A stretch of DNA of 5,452 bases from TMED108 sp964386795 (GCA_964386795.1 CAYLUE010000078.1:1-5452), one strand, 5' to 3'. Positions 1-5,452 are shown, numbered from the stretch's first letter. Program-made: numbers and translations. Notes: a model not told the origin generated them from the letters alone.

Positions 1-461
1 TTAACTAATGACGTAGCTATTGTTGCTGAAATTTCAGTATATCGATCTTCTATAATGCCATACATTGCTATGGCTGTTTCAATATTACCCTCTTTGATAG
101 TATCCTCAATAATTGAATAAAAGTTAGACACCGCTGAATGACTAAATGTTTCTTTAATGTCTTTTTCATTTACGCCAAGATTAAATAAATAACTTTTATA
201 AGTTTCAGCGTGGGAATTGTTGATATCTCCATTTCCATGTTCATCTAATATATTTTCTATAATAGTTAATCTATCTGCATAGTTTTCCATTCTAGAGCAA
301 AGTAAAAACATAGGACGGGAAAAATAATAAACTGCACTATAAAAGTTGGCTTGAGAACTTTTAAACAATTCAAAAGACATTGATCCATCAAGTAAGTCTG
401 AAAAATACCTATGAGAGCTTATCGGTGTGCTTTTCTTTAATTGATTTATATATGAATTCAT
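1..461 (-). CDS. Heme-oxygenase-like diiron oxidase (HDO) family protein, 3' end outside window
   Basis: Probable iron-dependent oxidase of the 'iron-containing redox enzyme' group (TenA/heme-oxygenase fold; relatives include UndA, SznF, BesC and CADD). I translated 153 residues from the ATG at 461; no stop is reached before base 1, and family members usually run to about 230-250 residues. Seen: an all-helical, Phe/Tyr-rich N-terminus; the hallmark block at residues 71-89 (ILDEHGNGD, then NNSHAETY), where E74 and H84 fit metal ligands; and E138 in a helix reading YGIIEDRYTEI, fitting the next Glu ligand. The last His/Asp/His helix would lie beyond the window, so the full metal site cannot be checked. 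There is no signal peptide, so it is probably cytoplasmic. The ATG directly abuts the stop of the upstream GNAT-like gene and has a GGGGAG ribosome site six bases upstream. Known relatives perform N-oxygenation, C-C cleavage, desaturation or self-sacrificial chemistry; the substrate here is unknown. The family call is fairly secure, the reaction is not. Confidence 0.8.
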   Translation of the reverse strand, partial: MNSYINQLKKSTPISSHRYFSDLLDGSMSFELFKSSQANFYSAVYYFSRPMFLLCSRMENYADRLTIIENILDEHGNGDINNSHAETYKSYLFNLGVNEKDIKETFSHSAVSNFYSIIEDTIKEGNIETAIAMYGIIEDRYTEISATIATSLV

Positions 462-1361
462 TTAAATCTCCCCAGTAGAAATAAATAAAATATCGCTCTT
501 TTTTAGCGAAGGTGCAAATGGTGAAAAAGAAAAAATATTGCATTGCGTATTTGTTGTTATTCCACTTGAATGAAGCCAGCTAATTTTTTTTGTTTCTCGA
601 TCGTCAACTGCAAAGCATGCTAATCCATTATCTTTATTATTTATCTCTGCAATGCATTGTTCCAGTTTAGATGAAAATTGCTTAGTTAATAATTGTGGAT
701 GTAGATGCCCCAATTGCATGATTGAGTCATCCGTTGTGGAGTGAATATCTTTTATGCCGTTATTCCACAATACTACTTCTTGACGAAGGGGGCTAAGATT
801 TACTGAATGAGTATTTTCATTATCGGGCAATGAATTGAGGTCTAAAGATCGAAGGGAGTTTGGGTCTACCATATAGATATTCATGGTCGCTGATTGTGAT
901 GATAATTTTGCAAGATTAAAACCTTTGAATGATCTATCTACCCCTTTTCCATTTCGTAGCATAGTACAAAAGTAGTTGAAGTCCCAACCTTGATAGTCTG
1001 AATTAATAGGCCAGCGCTTAATAAGATACCACAGTAGTTTTTTTAGAATATTTTTTTTCCGATGGTCTATGTCAATTTTTAGATCTGCAATATAAAAACC
1101 GGTATAATTTTTATTTCTTATTTTAATTGGCTTCCAAATTCCTGCAACGGCTCCTATCACCTTCTGCTCACATTTTATTGCTACAAACCTGGTTTTAAAT
1201 CCTTGTTGTGTAAAAAACGTATGATATTTATCACCATGAATAATTCTAAAATTTCCAAGACCATCTTCCAATGGGTATTCAATTTCTTCTTCAAGCGATC
1301 TGAAGTCACGAATATATCTATCCATCTCTTCTGGGGGGAAAATATCAAATTCATATTTCAT
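462..1361 (-). CDS. GNAT-fold acyltransferase-like protein with C-terminal extension
   Basis: 299 residues, no signal peptide, probably cytoplasmic. Residues about 40-160 read as a GNAT fold: a beta-hairpin FVAIKCEQKVIGAVAGIW (59-76), then a strand and helix, FYIADLKIDIDHRKKN followed by ILKKLLWYLIKRW (89-117), at the place of the acyl-CoA-binding motif A. GNATs usually carry R/Q-x-x-G-x-G/A in this loop; here it is R101-K-K-N-I-L106, so both glycine positions are lost. It may use an unusual donor, bind CoA weakly or be non-catalytic. The C-terminal 140 residues match no domain I know and could be a second, degenerate GNAT half. The start overlaps the stop of the DUF3419 gene by ATGA, and no clear Shine-Dalgarno precedes it, so translation is probably coupled. 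Its stop abuts the diiron oxidase start. By context it would acylate the amine of an intermediate made by the neighbours. The fold call is moderate; the substrate is unknown. Confidence 0.65.
   Translation of the reverse strand: MKYEFDIFPPEEMDRYIRDFRSLEEEIEYPLEDGLGNFRIIHGDKYHTFFTQQGFKTRFVAIKCEQKVIGAVAGIWKPIKIRNKNYTGFYIADLKIDIDHRKKNILKKLLWYLIKRWPINSDYQGWDFNYFCTMLRNGKGVDRSFKGFNLAKLSSQSATMNIYMVDPNSLRSLDLNSLPDNENTHSVNLSPLRQEVVLWNNGIKDIHSTTDDSIMQLGHLHPQLLTKQFSSKLEQCIAEINNKDNGLACFAVDDRETKKISWLHSSGITTNTQCNIFSFSPFAPSLKKSDILFISTGEI
468..473 (-). promoter_or_regulatory. Ribosome binding site of the diiron oxidase gene
   Basis: GGGGAG on the minus strand, six bases before the ATG at 461. It lies inside the last codons of the GNAT-like gene (…GGGGAG-ATTTAA-ATG). 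It fixes the start of the oxidase and allows initiation independent of re-initiating ribosomes. Confidence 0.7.
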
Positions 1362-2317
1362 TTGCGTATAAATAACTTAATATGATCATAGAATAGACTT
1401 CTATCATGTATTTGCCAGTGCGAATTAAATGATTCATCTTCAACAAAATATTTGCTAAAGATCTTAATCCAATCCTTATGATTGTTTAATTGCCTTAGAA
1501 TAACAGCAGACCCTTTTTTCAGCTGCGAAAGATATTTTGCATGCTTTTCAACCGATTCATTTTCACTCCAATCAAAAATATTTGAAAGACTTACAATATC
1601 ATAGGAAGATACTTTGTTTATAGAAAAAATATCCCCTTCAAAAAATTCTAGATCTTGATCGCCATTTGAAGATAGATAAGGAAAAACAAGACTTGATTGG
1701 TAGTAGCCTAAAAAAATATGCTGCAAAAAAGGATTTAAATGTGAATTTTTTCTCAATATTCCATCTACGATTTTTGTTTTCATATAATTAACATACGATC
1801 CTGGTTGTCCATGTTTAGTAGCTTCATCACCAAAAATATTATTTATAGATAGATCATTAAAAACATCTTCAAATGGTTTATCGATATTCTCATTGGCTTG
1901 CCAGTTGCTTTGAATAGTGTTTCTTTTTTCTACTGAAGTATTAGCATCAAAAAACTGATCTAGTTCATTTTTTGAAGAAATATAATTGATGAATGCGTCA
2001 CGCAAGTCCTGAAACATTTTATCAAACTTCCCGGATTGATTTAAGGATAAATCATTTTTATTGCCAATATTCAATGCATCATAATCAGAATTTCTTAACG
2101 CTTTAATCTTATTATGAATATGGGATAGTTGATGCGGGTTAATATCAAATACTGATAGATGCAAATCTGGGAAAACCGTTTTCAAATTTAGCGGAACGCA
2201 ACCACCGCTTCCTATTGTAAGCATCCTAGAAGGCTTGAGTTGCTCAATGACTTGAGATTCAACCAAGTAATCTTCTCGATTAACAGCGAATAAATGCGAA
2301 CTAAATATTGAAGTCAT
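1358..2317 (-). CDS. DUF3419/BtaA-like S-adenosylmethionine 3-amino-3-carboxypropyl transferase
   Basis: 319 residues with a Rossmann-type SAM site. Motif I is LTIGSGGCVPLN (33-44); the acidic strand end is VFDINPHQL (56-64) with D58 placed to bind the SAM ribose. A later strand reads DIVSLSNIFDW (240-250), followed by ILRQLNN (274-279) and a C-terminal DRSLFYDHIKLF (305-316). The N-terminal REDYLVESQVIEQL block, the SGGC/DINPxQL pair and the DRS-x-x-Y end are the pattern of DUF3419. Its known member BtaA moves the 3-amino-3-carboxypropyl group of SAM onto diacylglycerol to make the betaine-lipid precursor. This protein is shorter than typical BtaA (about 380-410 residues), and no BtaB N-methyltransferase is visible nearby, so its acceptor may differ. 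It is the first gene of the leftward operon. Its ATG at 2317 has no obvious Shine-Dalgarno; the SAM motif begins at residue 33, so a later start would damage the fold. The codons are AT-rich compared with the plus-strand genes. Family call good; acceptor unknown. Confidence 0.75.
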   Translation of the reverse strand: MTSIFSSHLFAVNREDYLVESQVIEQLKPSRMLTIGSGGCVPLNLKTVFPDLHLSVFDINPHQLSHIHNKIKALRNSDYDALNIGNKNDLSLNQSGKFDKMFQDLRDAFINYISSKNELDQFFDANTSVEKRNTIQSNWQANENIDKPFEDVFNDLSINNIFGDEATKHGQPGSYVNYMKTKIVDGILRKNSHLNPFLQHIFLGYYQSSLVFPYLSSNGDQDLEFFEGDIFSINKVSSYDIVSLSNIFDWSENESVEKHAKYLSQLKKGSAVILRQLNNHKDWIKIFSKYFVEDESFNSHWQIHDRSLFYDHIKLFIRK

Positions 2318-2323
2318 AGAACA

Positions 2324-2354
2324 ATTTAATCGCTTTTACAGTAAAAAATTAAAT
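2324..2354. promoter_or_regulatory. AT-rich dyad symmetry in the divergent intergenic region
   Basis: The 78-base gap 2318-2395 separates the divergent operons and must hold both promoters. Within it is a perfect 13-bp palindrome, TTTTAC-A-GTAAAA (2334-2346). Outer arms ATTTAAT (2324-2330) and ATTAAAT (2348-2354) extend it, offset by two bases. It lies 7-37 bases before the minus-strand ATG, so it could be a repressor operator or a leader hairpin for the DUF3419 operon. A -10-like TACAAT on the minus strand (2379-2374) would start transcription just upstream of it; no convincing -35 accompanies that. In DNA this AT-rich, short dyads also arise by chance. Confidence 0.35.
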
Positions 2355-2395
2355 AAGATTAAACATCTTTATTATTGTATTCTTAATTTTATCTA

Positions 2396-2878
2396 ATGCT
2401 GAGAATAATTTCACTCTTTTTACTCACTACCCTAGCTCTTTGCCAAAAGGCTGAGCCAGAGATAAAATGGCAAACATACACCTCGCGCGGTTTATTTGAT
2501 CATCGCACCGGGTTAACTTTTTATAGCGTATCAAAGACCAAGAAAGTCATGAATAATGGAGAATTTTTTGCTGGGATAGGGACGATGTTTGCTATCAACT
2601 CAATAGCAACAGGGATGAAGTTCCATATCGATAAGTCCTCTCGATTTTATGATAATATGTATGCATTGGCGGGAATGAGAGTAATGGCCTTTTCCCATCG
2701 CGACCTTACCTTGGAAAATGCGCGCTTTGTTCCAACGGTTGCGCTTGGAATCGAAAAGAAACTTTGGGATAAATCCTATATCAATATTGGATTATTTACT
2801 AGCATTGAATATTATGGAGATGAAAGGGGCACTAGCGCGTTAACCTTTCCATCTATTAGTTATATTACCCGCTGGTAA
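2396..2878 (+). CDS. Secreted protein of unknown function, possible small outer-membrane barrel
   Basis: 160 residues that I do not recognise as a named family. Residues 1-16 form a Sec signal peptide: R3, then a hydrophobic stretch IISLFLLTTLAL and a likely cut near ALC16/Q17. C16 is not in a good lipobox because Leu sits at -1. The mature part alternates polar and hydrophobic residues, with glycine-aromatic strands such as GEFFAGIGTMFAIN (55-68), ALAGMRVMAFS (90-100), VALGIEKKLW (115-124) and INIGLFTSIEYY (129-140). It ends in ISYITRW with a terminal Trp. Alternating strands plus a C-terminal aromatic residue resemble small beta-barrel outer-membrane proteins, but about 144 mature residues is small and the call is an inference. 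The ATG at 2396 has no clear Shine-Dalgarno but starts exactly at the signal peptide. The metallopeptidase-like lipoprotein gene follows 32 bases downstream, so the two may be co-transcribed. Confidence 0.7.
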   Translation: MLRIISLFLLTTLALCQKAEPEIKWQTYTSRGLFDHRTGLTFYSVSKTKKVMNNGEFFAGIGTMFAINSIATGMKFHIDKSSRFYDNMYALAGMRVMAFSHRDLTLENARFVPTVALGIEKKLWDKSYINIGLFTSIEYYGDERGTSALTFPSISYITRW

Positions 2879-2910
2879 CTAGAGCCATTATTCAGTATAT
2901 CACATCTATC

Positions 2911-3720
2911 TTGAAAAAAGCATCTCTCATATTATTATTGATTGCGATTGGATGTGAAAACCCTGATGATCAAGCGCAAGTGCAGCCATCAGATAATCAG
3001 AATCCTGAGGATTGTGATTTCGAAATAAGCACACCTCCCTTTGGTGGAACTATCTTTATTGATCCAGATATTATAACGCCTGATGACCCGACAACCTTTA
3101 CTGGTTTAAGTTATACTGGAACTGGAACGCGCACGATGTTTGATAGAAGGGATGGAGGCGGATGGCTAACTCTTGAACCGTATCTGTTTCGTGCAAATTA
3201 TAATGATGGCCTTGAAATCGAAGTGCAGGTAAATCCAGAATACGGATCGATTGAAAATGCGCAGACCCAAGCAGAAAAATATGCCCCTATCATTGGTAGA
3301 TTAACCACTGAACTTAGAAAAGATGTTAAGACCGTATGGATTCATAAGGGATTTGAGAATTTTGGTGGTGGTAATAACAACCTGTTAATCTACCCCGAAT
3401 GGTCATTAGAATATTACGAGAGACAGGGTATCTTGGAGGAGACCCTGGTGCATGAAGGAGCCCATTCTTCACTCGATGCGTATCACGCGAATGACCCAGA
3501 TTGGCTTTTAGCTCAGCGATTAGATTGTAATTTTATTTCAGATTATGCTAAAGAGTACCCTTTAAGAGAAGACATAGCTGAAACTTATTTGACCTACCTT
3601 GCAGTGCGTTACCGTTCTGATCGTATTTCTTCAGAATTAAAAATGAAGATCGAATCCGCAATACCAAACCGAATCAAATATTTTGATGATAAAAAATTTG
3701 AAATGCACCCAATTCAATAA
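2911..3720 (+). CDS. Lipoprotein with HEGAH zinc-metallopeptidase motif
   Basis: 269 residues. TTG start at 2911; it gives a compact lipoprotein signal, MKKASLILLLIAIGC, with C15 as the likely lipidated residue, and the frame upstream offers no ATG or GTG. An acidic, Pro/Asn/Gln-rich linker follows (16-34). The catalytic core is in the C-terminal half: LVHEGAHSSLD (179-189) carries the HExxH zinc signature with H181, E182 and H185. About 35 residues later ISDYAKEYPLREDIAETYLTY (209-229) resembles the 'YA-x-P-x-EDFAE' helix that provides the third, glutamate ligand in several gluzincin-like peptidases (here E220 or E224). All residues needed for a zinc peptidase are present, so it may be active at the outer membrane or periplasm. 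Its target is unknown, and I cannot name the exact peptidase family. No Shine-Dalgarno is visible before the TTG. C35 and C206 could form a disulfide. Confidence 0.75.
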   Translation: MKKASLILLLIAIGCENPDDQAQVQPSDNQNPEDCDFEISTPPFGGTIFIDPDIITPDDPTTFTGLSYTGTGTRTMFDRRDGGGWLTLEPYLFRANYNDGLEIEVQVNPEYGSIENAQTQAEKYAPIIGRLTTELRKDVKTVWIHKGFENFGGGNNNLLIYPEWSLEYYERQGILEETLVHEGAHSSLDAYHANDPDWLLAQRLDCNFISDYAKEYPLREDIAETYLTYLAVRYRSDRISSELKMKIESAIPNRIKYFDDKKFEMHPIQ

Positions 3721-3802
3721 AATCAAAAAAAATTATTTTTATAGGAAGTAGAATCAATTTTTTTTTACCTTCACTGAAATTATACTTATTTACACTCAAA
3801 TT
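3721..3802 (+). promoter_or_regulatory. AT-rich intergenic region, probable promoter of the downstream operon
   Basis: 82 bases rich in A and T runs between the metallopeptidase-like gene and the next operon. A TATACT hexamer at 3781-3786 resembles a sigma70-type -10 box and would give a very short leader before the ATG at 3803. No matching -35 box is seen at the usual distance, only a T run. No convincing GC-rich terminator hairpin is present; the weak GAAGTA/TACCTTC pairing (3745-3771) has a bulge and no following T tract. Confidence 0.3.
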
Positions 3803-4792
3803 ATGCTAATATCGTTTAAAATATATCGATTTAATATCGTTCTGGCTACGTGCTTGATCACGCAAGCTGTTTCTCAGCAATCCAATGTGGTTACGGCAGC
3901 GGTTATTGACTTTGAGCAATCTGGGATTAGCGAGCTTGAAGTGCAAACCCTAACTCAAAGGTTTACAAGCGAGTTGCAAAATACGGCCAAAGCGATCCTC
4001 TTTGACCGCGAGGTTCTAAATTCTCAAATCGCATCTGCTGGGTATACAACATCTAACTGTAAGACCCCGGAATGTGTGTTGACAGCAATCGGTGATACGC
4101 TAGGTGTACAATATATTATTACAGGATCGGTCAAAAAAAATAAAAAGCGCTATACGCTTAAAGCCGTCTTTACAGATGTTGAAACAGGAGAGGAAGAGCG
4201 AATCATCAAGACCAACTATACTGGACCAGTGGATGGTATGGTTGTAGAGCTTGAGATTATGGCTTGGGACATCATGAACCAAGACCCTCCAGAATTACTA
4301 CTCGCGAAGCGTAAAGGCAAAACAAAAAAGAAAATTAGAAGGCCCAATGTCAAAACTTCTTTAGGGGCATTGGCGCGTGCAAGTGTTGTGCCGGGATGGG
4401 GACATTATTATCTAGATCAAAACGCAAGAGGTTTACCATTCTATAGCGCAGAACTAGTTACGCTTTCATTGGGGTTTATAGCCTATCTTGATTATCAAAG
4501 ATCTCATGATAACGTTGAAAAATATTATAAAAGCTACAAGCTGGAAACCGATCAAGAATTATTGCAGTACTATAAGGGAAAAACGTTATCAGCAGAGGAT
4601 GACATGATTCGAAAAAACAATACCTTAATGACGATGTTTCGTGCAACTGCAGCCATACATGCTCTCAACATGATCGATGCCTATTTGCTTGATATTACGC
4701 CAGAACCTTTTGGCAAAAAAACCAAACTAGGAATGGGTTTTGACCCGAACATTGGTCAACCCCAATTGAGGTTATCCATTGCGCTCGATTAA
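3803..4792 (+). CDS. Secreted LpoB/CsgG-like domain fused to DUF5683-like membrane domain
   Basis: 329 residues. Residues 1-24 look like a Sec signal peptide (K6, R9, hydrophobic INIVLATCLIT-like core, likely cut AVS24/Q25); C17 is not in a good lipobox. Residues about 28-160 resemble the CsgG/LpoB/TolB-N type fold common in FCB envelope proteins: VVTAAVIDFEQSGIS (29-43), then LTQRFTSEL, a block with 'CKTPECVLTAIGDTLGVQYIITGSV' spacing (C86, C91 possible disulfide, GVQYIITGSV 101-110), then YTLKAVFTDVETGEE (117-131). A basic linker KRKGKTKKKIRR (169-180) leads to a second domain beginning SLGALARASVVPGWGHYY (186-203). Its 'PGWG-x-YY' signature followed by a hydrophobic helix (about 210-230) is that of DUF5683-type proteins. 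The role is probably in the envelope, but no function is established. It is the first gene of an overlapping operon with the cohesin-like lipoprotein. No Shine-Dalgarno is apparent at its ATG. Confidence 0.75.
   Translation: MLISFKIYRFNIVLATCLITQAVSQQSNVVTAAVIDFEQSGISELEVQTLTQRFTSELQNTAKAILFDREVLNSQIASAGYTTSNCKTPECVLTAIGDTLGVQYIITGSVKKNKKRYTLKAVFTDVETGEEERIIKTNYTGPVDGMVVELEIMAWDIMNQDPPELLLAKRKGKTKKKIRRPNVKTSLGALARASVVPGWGHYYLDQNARGLPFYSAELVTLSLGFIAYLDYQRSHDNVEKYYKSYKLETDQELLQYYKGKTLSAEDDMIRKNNTLMTMFRATAAIHALNMIDAYLLDITPEPFGKKTKLGMGFDPNIGQPQLRLSIALD
4766..4771 (+). promoter_or_regulatory. Ribosome binding site for the TTG-started cohesin-like gene
   Basis: TTGAGG inside the end of the preceding gene, seven bases before the TTG at 4779. 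In the frame of the downstream gene a TGA stop sits at 4767-4769, so the start must lie after it; the TTG is the only usual start codon before the signal peptide. This site therefore supports the TTG start. Confidence 0.6.
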
Positions 4793-5297
4793 TTACATTC
4801 TCATCATTTTATTCTCCTTTTTCATTTCTTGTGATCTGGTTGATCCTGATTTTGATAATATTTTAGATACAGAGTATAATAATCCACCGGCACTTTTATT
4901 CAGCCCTGAAAATTATTCTTCAAGCGTTGGCCAAGAAGTTGAGGTAAGCCTACATGCTCTCAAAGTTGAAGGTATCGCCAGTATGCGTGCACGGATTTTT
5001 TATGATAATTCAAAATTAGAAATTGTAGCAGTAAAACCCGGCCCACTCTTCAATAGCGATGCATCCCCGCTCTTTGTTTATGATGATGATGGATCCGGGC
5101 AACTTGATATTTACTCCGTATTTATGGGAGCGGAAAAGAAAGTATCTGGCACGGGTGAGATTGCGTTCATCACGTTTAAGGTGAACGGCTTTGGCGATGC
5201 GTTTCTTGAGGTCTCTGATGAATCGCAGCTACTGGATACAAATGGAAATGAAATCGTGATACAAAGCCTAGGCCAGGGAGTGATCAGTGCTAAATAG
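4779..5297 (+). CDS. Cohesin-like domain lipoprotein
   Basis: 172 residues from a TTG start that overlaps the previous gene by 14 bases. The signal is MRSINYILIILFSFFISC, with C18 as the likely lipidated residue (FISC lipobox, D19 next), so the protein should be membrane anchored. After a short Asp/Asn-rich linker, residues 48-170 read as a single cohesin-type beta sandwich: SVGQEVEVSLHAL (49-61), SMRARIFYDNSKLEIVAVKPG (68-88; the 'Y-D-x-S-x-L-E' turn), GSGQLDIYSVFMG (105-117), SGTGEIAFITFKVNGFG (123-139), then a strand and an IQSLGQGVI end. Cohesin domains bind dockerin modules on partner proteins. In non-cellulosomal bacteria such isolated domains are common on secreted proteins and their partners are mostly unknown. 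No dockerin is visible in the window. Codon composition matches the upstream gene (about 45-48% GC in lines sampled). Confidence 0.75.
   Translation: MRSINYILIILFSFFISCDLVDPDFDNILDTEYNNPPALLFSPENYSSSVGQEVEVSLHALKVEGIASMRARIFYDNSKLEIVAVKPGPLFNSDASPLFVYDDDGSGQLDIYSVFMGAEKKVSGTGEIAFITFKVNGFGDAFLEVSDESQLLDTNGNEIVIQSLGQGVISAK
5275..5280 (+). promoter_or_regulatory. Ribosome binding site of the last, GTG-started gene
   Basis: AGGGAG, six bases before the GTG at 5287 and within the end of the cohesin-like gene. A TGA stop in the downstream gene's frame at 5281-5283 means the GTG is the first possible start, so this site and the signal peptide agree. Confidence 0.65.
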
Positions 5298-5452
5298 AAT
5301 TTATCAAATATTAGCAATCACTGTATTGATTTCCCTTAATCTTTCTAGCGCTGCATTCTCTCAGGTAGGTAAGATCGATACATCGGTTTCTGGATCTTTG
5401 ACTAGCGTTGATTCAGTAACAACTGCAAAAGATTTTGTTGCAGGGGAAATTC
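5287..5452 (+). CDS. Start of a secreted protein of unknown function, 3' end outside window
   Basis: 55 residues from a GTG start, overlapping the stop of the cohesin-like lipoprotein by 11 bases and open to the window edge. Residues 1-25 form a clear Sec signal peptide: R4, hydrophobic ILAITVLISLNL, then SSAAFS before Q26, so the cut is probably AFS/Q. The mature start (VGKIDTSVSGSLTSVDSVTTAKDF) is Ser/Thr-rich and not enough for a family call. Its place behind a cohesin-like lipoprotein, with translational coupling, suggests it may be another surface or periplasmic protein of the same unit, possibly a partner or a second cohesin-like protein. This is inference only. Confidence 0.65.
   Translation, partial: MLNRIYQILAITVLISLNLSSAAFSQVGKIDTSVSGSLTSVDSVTTAKDFVAGEI

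Noticed and set aside
1203..1385. Plus-strand 60-codon open frame opposite the GNAT-like gene
   Set aside because: Lies entirely antisense to well-supported coding sequence and shows low-complexity Phe/Ile/Lys content without domain or ribosome site; it is a shadow of an AT-rich gene.
2911..3720. Thought of as a cohesin- or collagenase-type protein
   Set aside because: The HEGAH and EDIAE helices are recognisable, but nothing matches collagenase domains and the strand pattern of cohesins is absent; left as an unassigned zinc-peptidase-like lipoprotein.
3727..3771. Possible terminator hairpins after the metallopeptidase-like gene (A-run/T-run pairing; GAAGTA with TACCTTC)
   Set aside because: Stems are short, A-T only or bulged, and no stable GC stem followed by a T tract is present.
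3807..3841. Direct repeat TAATATCGTT, twice with a 25-base period
   Set aside because: Falls in the signal-peptide coding part, where AT-rich Ile/Asn codons recur; only two copies, so likely chance.
4100..4282. Minus-strand 60-codon open frame within the CsgG/LpoB-like gene
   Set aside because: Antisense to a gene with clear domain patterns; no family resemblance or start signal.
5111..5317. Minus-strand 68-codon open frame over the cohesin-like gene end
   Set aside because: Antisense to the cohesin-like domain and to the next signal peptide; no independent support.

Overview
The window looks like a piece of genome from an uncultured, Gram-negative, probably marine bacterium of the FCB/Marinimicrobia (SAR406, 'Neomarinimicrobiota') kind. 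That placement is an inference from style: several secreted proteins in a row (three with Sec-type signal peptides, two lipoproteins), a small cohesin-like lipoprotein, and a protein pairing an LpoB/CsgG-type domain with a 'PGWG-x-YY' membrane domain. The genes use code 11, with frequent TTG/GTG starts. No rRNA, tRNA, CRISPR array, insertion sequence or phage gene is visible. No gap between genes exceeds about 82 bases.

Left part (1-2317, minus strand): a tightly packed three-gene operon running leftward out of the window. The order of transcription is a DUF3419/BtaA-like 3-amino-3-carboxypropyl transferase (1358-2317), a GNAT-fold acyltransferase-like protein (462-1361), and a heme-oxygenase-like diiron oxidase (HDO, 1-461, cut by the window edge). 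The first two genes overlap by ATGA; the second and third abut as TAA-ATG with a strong Shine-Dalgarno. A group transferred from S-adenosylmethionine, an acylation and an oxidation by a diiron enzyme together look like a small biosynthetic pathway for a modified amino acid, metallophore or polar lipid head group. I cannot match this trio to a described pathway, and it is the most promising item here. Its DNA is clearly more AT-rich than the right part, which suggests transferred cargo.

Middle (2318-2395): a short divergent intergenic region with an AT-rich dyad symmetry centred on a perfect 13-bp palindrome.

Right part (2396-5452, plus strand): envelope genes. First comes a secreted protein of unknown function, possibly an outer-membrane barrel (2396-2878). 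A lipoprotein with an HEGAH zinc-metallopeptidase motif (2911-3720) follows. After an AT-rich gap there is a second, overlapping operon: an LpoB/CsgG-like plus DUF5683-like protein (3803-4792), a cohesin-like lipoprotein (4779-5297, TTG start) and the beginning of another secreted protein (5287 onward, GTG start). The overlaps and well-placed Shine-Dalgarno sequences inside the preceding genes indicate translational coupling. These genes probably serve the cell surface and have no evident functional link to the minus-strand pathway.
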